In this document: positions 53,732-63,107 of the stretch, piece after piece
How the letters are laid out: every line of letters begins with the position of its first letter
Position numbering within the stretch: the first letter of the stretch is position 1
Assembly (NCBI RefSeq): GCF_003437035.1
Contig: NZ_QSRL01000004.1
Span: forward strand, 81,571 to 145,570
Direction: 5' to 3'
Origin: Collinsella sp. TF08-11AT
GTDB lineage: Bacteria > Actinomycetota > Coriobacteriia > Coriobacteriales > Coriobacteriaceae
DNA: 64,000 bases
The notes under the pieces: generated by a model
What the model was told of the DNA's origin: nothing
Database searches by the model: none
The model's input: the letters and a program-made list of their open reading frames with translations, nothing else
Program-made: the position numbers and the translations under genes

Positions 53732-55579
53732 ATGCATCCACTAGCTAAAAGACTTCAATTGCCAGTTCACGTTCTTTTACTGTATTTTTCAATTTATGTA
53801 TTCACTCAATACACCTTCGGCTATTCGCTCCCTCTTGTTGCGGCGCTCCTCACACTTGCGCTATTTATTTGTTGTCATAAGCATTCTCTTAAGAACGACA
53901 AAGGCTCTCAAAACAAAACAAAGTGGCGAGGCAGCGATTCACTAATGATCTTCGCGCTAGTTCTTCTCGCTTTCTCTTTGGTGCTCGGTCATCACATTCG
54001 CATAGGCGAAAATACCTATGCAGGAACAATAGCTGAAAACTACATTGAGCCATATACATGGTTCGACGCCGTTGCTTATATTTGCATCCTCTATGTTCTG
54101 ATGCTGATAGCACGTACGATCACCCATATAACGACCGATTATCGCTTGAAAAACGCAAGCGGAACTGCGGTGAAAGTCTTATCTATTCCCCCTAAGCCCT
54201 TCTTTATTGCATCAGCCACCATAGCTGCCCTCTGGCTCCCCTACCTTTTGACATATTGGCCGGGCTTAATTTTTGGGGATACGCTAAGCTCCCTTAATCA
54301 AATATTCGGCGCGCCGTTGTCTAATCACCATCCTATTGTGTTTACACTTACAATGAAACTTTGCATACAGGTTGCGTCATTTATCGGTTTAAGTCGCACT
54401 TCCGGCATTGCGCTCTATACGATTCTTCAGATGGCATTTATGGCAATCTGCCTGGGTTATCTAGCAGTTTGGTTTATAGAACGCCTTGGCATCCGAAAGC
54501 AATTTGTTTGGCTTATGGTCGCCGTATTTGGCATATCACCTTATATTGCCACATATTCAATTGCGCTCTGGAAAGACCCCGTGTTCTCATGCTCCATTTG
54601 CATAATTTGCGTCATTCTCGCTGATGCAGTACTGGCTAGAAAAGTCGCCCTATCACAATTACAAAAAATCACACTTTGCCTTCTCTCGCTTTTGGCGATG
54701 CTGTTCCGAAATAACGGAGTCTATATTGTTTTTGCATTGGTCCTGCTATTAACAGCGGTCTCCATCGTATCCCGTGTCCGAAAGCAATCATACGGGTACG
54801 CCTCAATTCTCCTTCCGCTATTTTTATCGCTTGCGGCTTATTTAATTATCTCTGGACCCGTATATTCTGCATTGCACGTAGTTCCAACAGAAAAGGTTGA
54901 GTCACTGGGAATCCCCCTCAATCAGATGGCGCGCGTCGTAGCCCTCAACGGCGATATGTCCGACTCCGATCGAGCATATATGGACAGCCTTCTTCCACTC
55001 GATCAATATAAAGATAAATATCGTCCCACGTGTACCGACTTGCTTAAGTGGGACCCAGAGTTTAACTCAGAACCACTGAATAATAATTTCTGGTCACATT
55101 GGACTTCGATGATGCTTCGTAATCCCAAAGTATATTTCGAAGCATGGGAGATGCAAACGTTTGGATATTGGGCCATCAATGTTCCAGCAGCGGCTCAATA
55201 CACCGCAAATATTCATGCCGGAGTTCCACGCAATGTAAATCTTGAGTACGGAATTGGTTATGATATTAGTAGCAAAAATCTCTTAAGTCTCGACAGCTTT
55301 CGAAACGCTTTGCCCTTATCTTCATATTCGATTTCCGGCGGATTGGTTTTCTGGATTCTAATATTCGCGTGCACCATATTGATTCTTAACAAAAAATGGC
55401 AATGGATATTACCCGTTCTTCCACTGCTACTTTTATACGGAACGCTCCTTGTCGCGAGTCCTATCTGGTATTGGCCCAGATACATCTTTGCGGCACAGTT
55501 GGCACTTCCGGTTGTGATTGCATTGCTGTACCGAGCAGTTATTACCAATGGGGCACACAAGTCGAGAGCGACGCAATAA
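53732..55579 (+). CDS. Multi-pass membrane protein, DUF6020-like, possible GT-C type transferase
   Basis: 615 aa with about 13 hydrophobic segments. A conserved-looking loop YWPGLIFGDTLSSLNQIF-GAPLSNHHPIVFT follows a membrane helix, and an extracytoplasmic region lies between residues 390 and 520. The Asp in GDT and the HHP are what one expects of GT-C-like enzymes, but the family function is unknown and this label is inference. The gene is visibly AT-rich beside its neighbours. It starts 134 nt after the GT2 gene and ends at a bidirectional terminator, so the two plus-strand genes form one unit. Confidence 0.75.
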   Translation: MHPLAKRLQLPVHVLLLYFSIYVFTQYTFGYSLPLVAALLTLALFICCHKHSLKNDKGSQNKTKWRGSDSLMIFALVLLAFSLVLGHHIRIGENTYAGTIAENYIEPYTWFDAVAYICILYVLMLIARTITHITTDYRLKNASGTAVKVLSIPPKPFFIASATIAALWLPYLLTYWPGLIFGDTLSSLNQIFGAPLSNHHPIVFTLTMKLCIQVASFIGLSRTSGIALYTILQMAFMAICLGYLAVWFIERLGIRKQFVWLMVAVFGISPYIATYSIALWKDPVFSCSICIICVILADAVLARKVALSQLQKITLCLLSLLAMLFRNNGVYIVFALVLLLTAVSIVSRVRKQSYGYASILLPLFLSLAAYLIISGPVYSALHVVPTEKVESLGIPLNQMARVVALNGDMSDSDRAYMDSLLPLDQYKDKYRPTCTDLLKWDPEFNSEPLNNNFWSHWTSMMLRNPKVYFEAWEMQTFGYWAINVPAAAQYTANIHAGVPRNVNLEYGIGYDISSKNLLSLDSFRNALPLSSYSISGGLVFWILIFACTILILNKKWQWILPVLPLLLLYGTLLVASPIWYWPRYIFAAQLALPVVIALLYRAVITNGAHKSRATQ

Positions 55580-55594
55580 GCCTCACTTCAATAT

Positions 55595-55632
55595 AAGAAG
55601 AGGCCTGGACTGAGTCCGGGCCTCTTCTTATT
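55595..55632. terminator. Bidirectional terminator
   Basis: AAGAAGAGGCC, GGAC, loop TGA, GTCC, GGCCTCTTCTT: a long stem with one unpaired position on each arm, between convergent genes at 53732 and 55631. Tails on both sides are A/T-rich. Confidence 0.85.
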
Positions 55633-57469
55633 AAAGTCCCAAGTACTTTTCCCAGAACTCTCGCGAAGTCATGTACGGCATGGCATCTTTCCATGCCCCC
55701 CTGACGCTCTTGCCCTCTTTACGATATCGCGCCATCAGTTCGTGCTCTCGACGGCGAATGCTCTTGAACCGTGCTCGATCCATCGTGCGGACCGACCCCT
55801 TCTCGCGAGTCGGATCAAGAAAGACCAGCGTCTTGCAGCGCGTCGAATTGCCTTCAAGCGTACAGCTGCCATTCTTAACTGCATAGCCGGGCTTTCCGCG
55901 CAACAGCGCATCGGGAAGATAGTGCTTGTCGTAAGGAATAGATCTCCAATACTTCATGAATTTTGAAGGATGGAATTCCAGATTAACATTAGCAAGCACT
56001 TGCTCCGTAACTCCGGCCTTGCGAAGAAGCTCTGGATCCATTTCGGAAACAGGAATCAGTTTTTCGTTTAACTTACCCTTGCCGATCATCGTCGCGGCGC
56101 CATCGAGCTTCTGGAGATACTCAGGGCCACGCAGATAATCCTCAAAGCCATCGAGAATAAACTCGGCAGCCTGATAGTCCATATCGCGCAAGTTCTGACG
56201 TACCCCTCGCTGAATACGAAGGACAAACATCTTCTCATCAGCACAATCATCGAGAGCAATCATAGCGAAGAAGTTGCGGAAGTACTGGTAGCAATCAACC
56301 GAAGCACGGAAACGCCCCTCAAAACTTGCGTGCCACACGCAAATGCAATTCATGGTCATATAGACAGGCTTATTGCGCATGCCAAATTCAACGTCGTCAC
56401 AGCGGATAAAGAAAGGCATGGGAAGGCCGTTCTTTTCGATAGCCTTCACCGGAATGCAGCTATACCACCAAGCTCCATAGGCCTGGTCAACCTCAACACT
56501 CGTACGCTCGTTTTCGAGAATGTCAGCCAGCTTGCCAACATTCAGATCATCTTTTACGCGACGATAGGCACCGGTGGTCGCCACATACGAGACATCCTCA
56601 AACTGACGAGTTGGGTCCTCCATCGAAAGCATGGCACCGTTAATAAAGGCATCCTTATATTTGCCCCTAGCAAGAGAGAGCAGGTTAAACGTACGAATCA
56701 AACTCTCGGGCATGATAGAGACATCGTCATCCATCAAAATGATATGGGTGAACTGACTAGGAGCTTCAGTGGCCGCCATCATTCCACGTGCGAATCCTCC
56801 CGAACCGCCCGTATTGGGATTCGGAAGCACGGTGACTAGCTCATCGGAAAGTGATGCAGAATCGAGCGTCTGGCCATTGTCGACGACAAACATGTGGAAG
56901 TGGTCACAAATCGGACCGTCCTCTTTGGAGATGCCGGTTTTAACGAGTTCAATGTTTGGAAGAATATATCGTTCATTCTTAAATGTGGTAGTAGAAAGAG
57001 CAAGATTGATCGGGTTAACGGAGTCCTCAGGAACATCAGTCAGATAAGAGGCGTTCAAGAGATCTACGGAATAGCCCTCATCACTCTCAATCCTAAAACC
57101 GATCAAGTCGTAGCCAGTTATATCGATATCAATATCGAGAACGCAAGGATCCACTTGATCGCTATCAAAAGGATTCGATTTAAGCTCGACAGGATTCAGC
57201 TCGCCAGGCCTTACTCCATGAACCACAACCCGGCCTCTGCCAAATAAAGTCATATGCAAGACAACGCCGTCAACAGACGCATATTGATTCCATTTACCAG
57301 CAGATAAGCCATTCACATACGTCAGAAAGTCAACGTGTCCATTGACATGAAGTGAATGAAGGTCGTCATCATACGAAGCATCACCGGAGATTACGCGATA
57401 GTAGAGTTCGGGAAAATCCTTTGCATGCTTTTCAACTTTAAGTACAACATTCGCAAGTTTAAACTGCAT
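55631..57469 (-). CDS. GlfT2-like galactofuranosyltransferase (copy A)
   Basis: 612 aa, close to mycobacterial GlfT2 (637). An N-terminal beta-rich domain (about 1-160) precedes a GT2 GT-A core: FVVDNGQTL, NPNTGGSGGFARGMM, metal site LMDDDV (Asp247-249), the acceptor/catalytic pair in RCDDVEFG (Asp358-359) and the metal-binding His380 in VWHASFEG. A helical C-terminal region follows. GlfT2-type enzymes polymerise UDP-galactofuranose into galactan on the cytoplasmic face. ATG 57469 with AAGGT is preferred over a start six codons upstream. It shares the MQFKLAN start and architecture with the gene at 58789-60666. Confidence 0.9.
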   Translation of the reverse strand: MQFKLANVVLKVEKHAKDFPELYYRVISGDASYDDDLHSLHVNGHVDFLTYVNGLSAGKWNQYASVDGVVLHMTLFGRGRVVVHGVRPGELNPVELKSNPFDSDQVDPCVLDIDIDITGYDLIGFRIESDEGYSVDLLNASYLTDVPEDSVNPINLALSTTTFKNERYILPNIELVKTGISKEDGPICDHFHMFVVDNGQTLDSASLSDELVTVLPNPNTGGSGGFARGMMAATEAPSQFTHIILMDDDVSIMPESLIRTFNLLSLARGKYKDAFINGAMLSMEDPTRQFEDVSYVATTGAYRRVKDDLNVGKLADILENERTSVEVDQAYGAWWYSCIPVKAIEKNGLPMPFFIRCDDVEFGMRNKPVYMTMNCICVWHASFEGRFRASVDCYQYFRNFFAMIALDDCADEKMFVLRIQRGVRQNLRDMDYQAAEFILDGFEDYLRGPEYLQKLDGAATMIGKGKLNEKLIPVSEMDPELLRKAGVTEQVLANVNLEFHPSKFMKYWRSIPYDKHYLPDALLRGKPGYAVKNGSCTLEGNSTRCKTLVFLDPTREKGSVRTMDRARFKSIRRREHELMARYRKEGKSVRGAWKDAMPYMTSREFWEKYLGL

Positions 57470-57501
57470 TTTAAATACCTTAATCAAAGCCGTTGTAACT
57501 A

Positions 57502-58689
57502 TTAATTACATTCGTCGACAAACCTTGCCATTGCGGAGCGAACATCGGGATCAGACAAAACATCCTTTGCAAAATGATCATGCCCACAGATGTCCATTGG
57601 CATGTAAGGCCATCCAGGGAAACAATCATCCGCAACTCCCTCAGCGTTCGAAGGAATTGAAAAGGAGAAATCCTCAAAAGTATGCTTACCGACGGGCAAG
57701 ATATCGTTATGGTCCCAGATGATTTTCCGCTTTGGTGCATTAAACATATTGTCTATTGCGTATGCAAAATCGCCACAAGGATCACTAGTCAACAAGCAGA
57801 GTTCATGAGCCTTGTCATTAAATTGATCAAATACTTCCTGAACTCGATCGACATCCGCCTTAGTTATGGCAGCCCTCTGCGTCTTTAGGTCAACATCTCC
57901 GCATTGAACACAATAACCGCTCTCGGGATGGAACATCCAAGGATTGTCTCTCCAAAAACTGAAATCACGTTCATGCTGGTCAAAGAAATCCATAAGCTCA
58001 ATTCTGAGTTGCCTAAGCCGATCGTTCGCGCGCTTAGAATTCTCGGCAGCCCAGTCATAAATCGAAATGTCTACAAAACAAGGTATAAGCGGGTTGGTGG
58101 AACAAAAACGAACTTGACGGCACTTTACAAACCAGTCGTATACAAGGGTGACTTGATAATCAGGATCATCTTTTAAGACGGTAGCAAGCTTATCCACATC
58201 GGACCTAATCATGCAGATGTCAATGTCATCATCCCAAGGAATAAAACCCGAACGAGACAAGGTCCCCACAAGAGAGCCGTAAGAAAGCCAATATTGGATA
58301 TTATTGGCATCGCAAATCGCATCTAGTTTACTCATCAAGGCAGCGTTAGCCTGCTGCATCAATCGAATATCGCCCTCGGCGTCCGGTAACGCATCAAAGA
58401 TTTTGCAACGGAGCTCAAAAGGAGTGATATCGGGGTACGCACGTCGTGCCAACAATTCAAAGAGAAGGGCCATCTGCTCTGACAGACTTTGTTGGCGTTT
58501 CTTGAGCAATTCAATTTCTGGAAATAACCGAGTATCGAATTTGTAATTGATATTCATATTGATACCGTTATCGGCCTGCTCAATACGGGCAAAAATCTCG
58601 TCAAAACGACGGTCCATATCCTCATGCATAGCATGCAATGATCGGGATGAGCCGGGAAGAATCTTTTTAATAGCAGAAAGCAAGGACAT
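57502..58689 (-). CDS. LicD-family phosphotransferase
   Basis: 395 aa. A helical, partly coiled-coil N-terminus (1-90) precedes the LicD nucleotidyltransferase-like core: YGSLVGTLSRSGFIPWDDDIDI with the acidic DDDID at 153-157, then DIDICMIRSDVDKL. LicD proteins attach phosphocholine or other phospho-substituents to surface glycans, and fungal/bacterial relatives transfer phosphoglycerol or ribitol phosphate. The substituent here is unknown; no choline-uptake or licABC genes are in the window. It sits between two GlfT2-like genes, 32 nt upstream of copy A. ATG 58689 with GGAAGG. Confidence 0.88.
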   Translation of the reverse strand: MSLLSAIKKILPGSSRSLHAMHEDMDRRFDEIFARIEQADNGINMNINYKFDTRLFPEIELLKKRQQSLSEQMALLFELLARRAYPDITPFELRCKIFDALPDAEGDIRLMQQANAALMSKLDAICDANNIQYWLSYGSLVGTLSRSGFIPWDDDIDICMIRSDVDKLATVLKDDPDYQVTLVYDWFVKCRQVRFCSTNPLIPCFVDISIYDWAAENSKRANDRLRQLRIELMDFFDQHERDFSFWRDNPWMFHPESGYCVQCGDVDLKTQRAAITKADVDRVQEVFDQFNDKAHELCLLTSDPCGDFAYAIDNMFNAPKRKIIWDHNDILPVGKHTFEDFSFSIPSNAEGVADDCFPGWPYMPMDICGHDHFAKDVLSDPDVRSAMARFVDECN

Positions 58690-58747
58690 GGCTTAACCTT
58701 CCCAACGACAAACAATGTACGAAGCACAATTACTCTTATGATACAAA

Positions 58748-58782
58748 AGAATGAGTGGGTCCCACTTTGAAACCCACTCACA
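58748..58782 (-). terminator. Terminator after GlfT2-like copy B
   Basis: GAGTGGGT (58753-58760) and ACCCACTC (58772-58779) around an 11-nt loop, with ATTCTTTTG on the minus-strand exit side. It suggests LicD and copy A can be expressed separately. Confidence 0.75.
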
Positions 58783-58788
58783 TGAAGA

Positions 58789-60666
58789 CTACTCCGACGC
58801 CTCTTTCAAATACTGTTTCCAGAAATCGATCGAAGTAAAGACATCTCTATACGAAGCGTATTCGGCATAAATCTTATCTTTGTTACGCTTGAATACCTTC
58901 TCGGCTTTACGAAAACGAGTCCAAACCTCTTTGAATCGTTTCTTATCCATATGCCTAATGGCGCCCTTTTTATTAGGCATATCTACCACAATAAGCGTGT
59001 CAACATCCCTGATTTTACCGGCGGGATAAACCCATCCCGCAGCGTCGATGACAGCAACTTTGCCTCTGCGCCTAGCGGAGTCGTTAACAAAACGGTGGCC
59101 ATTAATGGTCAGATAATCCTTAAATGCCTGGAGCCTAGACCTGTCGCCCCCAAGGCTCAAATTGCCAAAAGTCAGTTGCGTCAAGTCGACACCCAGTTCT
59201 AATGCCTGAGGGATGAGCTGCTCGATGGGAATCAACTGTTCCCTTTCACGATTTGCCGCCATAAAGCGGGATTCAGCGACAGGATGAGAAATCCACTCGG
59301 GACCTCTCATAAAATCTTCAAGGCCCTTTACCGCAAGAAGAGCGTCATCGTAGTCAAATTTCTTCAGGTCGAGTTCGACCTCACGACGAATCTCATAAAG
59401 AAAATCAGCAAGGGGCGCAACGCCGGTCGTCGCTTGGCTAATCAGCGTATTTCGGCTCACCTGATAACGCTCCACAGCGGCACTGTACTTAAACTTAAAA
59501 GAATTATGCCAAACACAAATACCATTCATGGACATGAACCTAGGCTTACAGCGAAGCGCGTACTCGGCGTCATCCGAACGAACAAATAAAGGCAAAGGCA
59601 GCCCCTCGCGCTCAATCGTTGCGGTAGGTATAACGCAATACCACCAGCCAGCATACTGTTGGGCAGTGTCCTCATAAAGGCCAGTTGGGGCCTTATATAT
59701 CTCGGTCTCAACTACATCATGAAGTGAAGTCATGTAGCCTTCAGGCTTAAGGGGAGAAAAAGTTCCCTTAGCAGTAAAGAACCCCAAATCCTCGGTACGC
59801 AAATTGGGCTCTTCCAAGCTCATCATGGCGCCCGATAAAAAGGCGTTAACGTATTCTTCTTTGAGAAGAGAAAGCAGGTTGAACGTACGGATAAAGCTCT
59901 CGGGAAGAACCTCAACATCGTCATCCATCAGGAGAACATGAGTCGCTTTAGGATTCTGCTCCAGTGCCTCAATCATGCCACGAGCAAACCCACCGGAACC
60001 GCCAACATTTGGATTAGGATGAATCGAAATACGATCCGATCCAGAGTTGCAGTCTAACGATCTGCCGTTGTCGACAACATGGACATGAAAATGTTCCGAA
60101 ATTGGCTCTTTACCAGAAAGAACCCCCTCTTTAATGAGATTCAGATTGTTAAGGACGTACTGTTCTTTTTTAAATGTCGTAATAGCAAGAGCTAATTCGA
60201 TTGGATGAATGCAGCAAGGATCAACGTCTGCATAATAATAGGCATCATCAAGCGTCAAATCGCCGGCACTTTCAATGCTGAAGGAATGTAGTGTTTCACC
60301 AGTCTGCTCGGTAATTTCGATATCAACGGAAGCCCAAACATCAGAAGAAGGGAAACTGCGATTGGAGTTCGAAACAACACGGGAGTTCCAATCAAGATTA
60401 CCAGCAGTCCTCTCCTGAAGATCAAAACCGGCACCCCGATATTTGAAATGAAGATAATAAGACTCAGCATTCGAGTACTCTTTCCATTTCAATATAGAAA
60501 GAGAATTAAAATAAGTAGAAAAATCAATCCAAGAAGAACCAAGCAATCTCAGAGAAGATGGAGAATCAGAAATCGCCCTACCGGCCAGTTCTCTAAAAGC
60601 GAGAGTCGGGAATTGATCAAGCGCCTGATTACCACTGAAGATGAGATTCGCCAACTTAAACTGCAT
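58789..60666 (-). CDS. GlfT2-like galactofuranosyltransferase (copy B)
   Basis: 625 aa, same domain order as copy A: N-terminal beta domain, then HVVDNGRSL, NPNVGGSGGFARGM, LMDDDV (Asp248-250), VRSDDAEYALR (Asp365-366) and VWHNSFKFKYSAAVERY with the conserved His, then a helical tail. It starts MQFKLANLIF like copy A, but overall the two are clearly diverged, so they probably differ in acceptor or linkage, much as GlfT1 and GlfT2 share the work in mycobacteria (inference). ATG 60666 with GGAG. Confidence 0.9.
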   Translation of the reverse strand: MQFKLANLIFSGNQALDQFPTLAFRELAGRAISDSPSSLRLLGSSWIDFSTYFNSLSILKWKEYSNAESYYLHFKYRGAGFDLQERTAGNLDWNSRVVSNSNRSFPSSDVWASVDIEITEQTGETLHSFSIESAGDLTLDDAYYYADVDPCCIHPIELALAITTFKKEQYVLNNLNLIKEGVLSGKEPISEHFHVHVVDNGRSLDCNSGSDRISIHPNPNVGGSGGFARGMIEALEQNPKATHVLLMDDDVEVLPESFIRTFNLLSLLKEEYVNAFLSGAMMSLEEPNLRTEDLGFFTAKGTFSPLKPEGYMTSLHDVVETEIYKAPTGLYEDTAQQYAGWWYCVIPTATIEREGLPLPLFVRSDDAEYALRCKPRFMSMNGICVWHNSFKFKYSAAVERYQVSRNTLISQATTGVAPLADFLYEIRREVELDLKKFDYDDALLAVKGLEDFMRGPEWISHPVAESRFMAANREREQLIPIEQLIPQALELGVDLTQLTFGNLSLGGDRSRLQAFKDYLTINGHRFVNDSARRRGKVAVIDAAGWVYPAGKIRDVDTLIVVDMPNKKGAIRHMDKKRFKEVWTRFRKAEKVFKRNKDKIYAEYASYRDVFTSIDFWKQYLKEASE

Positions 60667-60700
60667 GAAGCTCCAATTTCAATTGATACTAAAACAATAA

Positions 60701-62749
60701 TTACTCTAAATCGATTCGATACAGCCTAGAATGCCCCGATTTTTTTAATAGTGTAAACCCAGGAGTCTTATCGCCGATCGACTCGATGCCGTCCCAGTCA
60801 TCAGGGTTATACGTAAAAACATGACCTCTAGATTTACAATTATCGAAATCGAGCAATAGTACATAATGGGCACCGGTTGTCTTAACGGCCTGTCTTATCT
60901 CGGAATCCGACCCAATCTTATAGAGTCCATGTCTTATGGCCCTACTGGCGATCGACTCGTTAGGGTCATTCTCGGGAGAGCTGTTTAAAGAACGATAATA
61001 CACCTGAATATCGGAAGACCCATAAAGAAAAGCTGATCCGTCGTAGGGCGAATTTAAAACAACGGAATCGCCGACGATCTCTTTTACTGAAGATGCAAAC
61101 TCGAGCTCATTCGCATTTAGTTCTTCAAAATTGCTCATGTCATAGTTCTGTTTAATAACGTTCCTGGTTTTACCAAATACGGTTTCAACGTTAAACAAAC
61201 CAGGTATCTGAAAAGAAGGATAGAAAACTACAGCGACGAACAACACCACAAAAATGGCGGGATAGAGTCTATTAAGTGGACCAACTGGCTGTTGTTTGCC
61301 GCCACAAAGACTCTTCCTTAGCAAATCAAAAAGAACTAAGGCGCCAAAGACGGCCAAGGGAAACGCTGCAAGAGTACACAACGTAGCTGTTCTGTAAGGA
61401 TCCGTATACCAAAATCCAGCAAGCCACGGTTTAAACGCAGCCTCCGAAGCTCCAGTTGAAAAATGGATAACCAACGTGAGAATATAGGAAATTGACATCC
61501 AACGGAGCTCACCATGCTCCAGACTGTAAACAACTCCCACGATAACGAATAAGCCAAGCAACAAATTGCTAGGCGCATCCGGAGAATACGATTGACAGAG
61601 AAAATTGACCAACATTTGCGAAGCCGATGCATAGTGATTCCAGCTAACGCTAATAACTCCATGCATCATAGGTAAATTAAATGCAACGATCCAGGCTGCA
61701 ACAAAACAGGCAGATAAACCGAACGCAACCGCAAACGACTTAAACGGAGCCAGATTCTTCGCTATGCAAAAGCTATATACCCTTGCAACTGCATACGGAA
61801 GCAATAAAACACCAACAGAAAAAATCCCATTGGGCTGAAGCAAGAATAGGTCGAATAACCCGAAAAGAAATAAAATGGCCAACAACAATCTGTTTTGGAT
61901 AGAAAGGCCTTCATCCTTAGTTAAGCTCAAAAATAAAGAACAGACTGAGCATACGAGGCAAAAGGCGGCTAGATTTGAATATAGGACACCGAAGGTAAGA
62001 AGTCTCCACGGGAACGCATAGGCAGAAATGCAAATTAAAGCCCCCAAAGCGAGATAAGTGTGTTTTTCAGTAATAGCGCTCAGCAACGAAAAGCAGCTCA
62101 TCGGAAATACGAAAGCAACGAACGCAAAATTTACTGCGTTAATGGCGACGGCAGCGCTAACAGAAAGAACGTTACATACTAATGCGCAAATAACGTGCCA
62201 TGCAGCAGGATAAAATCCAGCTTCAGTAGAACCGTACCCAGGAACGGTTGGGTAAACACTTATTCCCACAGGAGAATAGCAGCCAGTTGTGGCAAGAGCA
62301 TGAATCTCATTGAGATGATACGAATTGTCTATCGACACTGAAAAATAATCAGGCGAACCCAAAACAGTCACAAAGACATAAATAGCAGCAATAAACCCGA
62401 TAACCAGGTACAGGGCTTGATGAAAATAAAGGTCTTTATTATTCAAATAACCAGAAGAAGAGCCCACAGGCATCTGAGCAGATCCCGCGTGGCGCCAGAC
62501 AAAAGATGCGGCCAATACCAAAATCGGAATCGCTAACTCAAGGCCGATAAAAATCCATACGTTAACAGAATGAAATAACCTAGATGTAATTATGCCGGTT
62601 ACGCAAACAATGAATATAGAAACAATTGGAGCGATTGCCAATTTTGGCAATCGGAGGCTTTTAAAAGAGGAAAGCAGAAGATATCCAGGAAAAACCAGAA
62701 GAAAGAAGGCGATTGCAATTGCGCCAATAAACGAAATCCAAATGCTCAT
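60701..62749 (-). CDS. Multi-pass membrane protein, DUF6541-like
   Basis: 682 aa with about 13 to 14 hydrophobic segments in the first 500 residues and an extracytoplasmic C-terminal domain (about 510-680) containing DSVVLNSPYDGSAFLYGSSDIQVYYRSL. The order, large size and DUF6541-like start (FPGYLLLSSFKSLRLPKLAIAPIVSI) fit a family found in actinobacterial envelope clusters whose function is not established; a GT-C-type sugar transferase is possible. AT-rich. It lies between copy B (34 nt) and the DUF2304 gene (28 nt), so all are likely one transcript. Confidence 0.75.
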   Translation of the reverse strand: MSIWISFIGAIAIAFFLLVFPGYLLLSSFKSLRLPKLAIAPIVSIFIVCVTGIITSRLFHSVNVWIFIGLELAIPILVLAASFVWRHAGSAQMPVGSSSGYLNNKDLYFHQALYLVIGFIAAIYVFVTVLGSPDYFSVSIDNSYHLNEIHALATTGCYSPVGISVYPTVPGYGSTEAGFYPAAWHVICALVCNVLSVSAAVAINAVNFAFVAFVFPMSCFSLLSAITEKHTYLALGALICISAYAFPWRLLTFGVLYSNLAAFCLVCSVCSLFLSLTKDEGLSIQNRLLLAILFLFGLFDLFLLQPNGIFSVGVLLLPYAVARVYSFCIAKNLAPFKSFAVAFGLSACFVAAWIVAFNLPMMHGVISVSWNHYASASQMLVNFLCQSYSPDAPSNLLLGLFVIVGVVYSLEHGELRWMSISYILTLVIHFSTGASEAAFKPWLAGFWYTDPYRTATLCTLAAFPLAVFGALVLFDLLRKSLCGGKQQPVGPLNRLYPAIFVVLFVAVVFYPSFQIPGLFNVETVFGKTRNVIKQNYDMSNFEELNANELEFASSVKEIVGDSVVLNSPYDGSAFLYGSSDIQVYYRSLNSSPENDPNESIASRAIRHGLYKIGSDSEIRQAVKTTGAHYVLLLDFDNCKSRGHVFTYNPDDWDGIESIGDKTPGFTLLKKSGHSRLYRIDLE

Positions 62750-62777
62750 AAATAATCCTATTACCTAAAAGAAGGTG

Positions 62778-63107
62778 CTATTTATCTAGTGCAACCGCTT
62801 GAGCAAGAGAGTTCAAGCGTTCCTCCAACTTGGCCAAGCGCAGTGAATTGCAGAAATCGCGAACAACGAGAACGGCAATCACATACAAAAACACTAAGTT
62901 TGAAGGCGAAACAAAACCAAATAGCGCCGAACAAGCGATTGCTATTTCAGGAAAAATGCCTAGTATCACAAAGCTCAAGCTAAACAACAGCCAAAAAAGC
63001 GAATCCAGAGCTTGCATCTGGGACTTCTTAAGCTTTCGGACTACAAATAACAAAACAACGGCAGCGCTGACAATTAGCAACACGCGAAGTGTTATAGACA
63101 TAAACAT
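62778..63107 (-). CDS. DUF2304 membrane protein
   Basis: 109 aa with three transmembrane helices and a short charged C-terminal coil (LAKLEERLNSLAQAVAL). The arrangement of helices around residues 6-22, 38-56 and 70-88 matches DUF2304 proteins, which are usually encoded right after a GT2 enzyme as here. They are proposed partners in lipid-linked sugar transfer, but the role is unknown. The ATG at 63107 overlaps the GT2 stop as TGATG. Confidence 0.82.
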   Translation of the reverse strand: MFMSITLRVLLIVSAAVVLLFVVRKLKKSQMQALDSLFWLLFSLSFVILGIFPEIAIACSALFGFVSPSNLVFLYVIAVLVVRDFCNSLRLAKLEERLNSLAQAVALDK

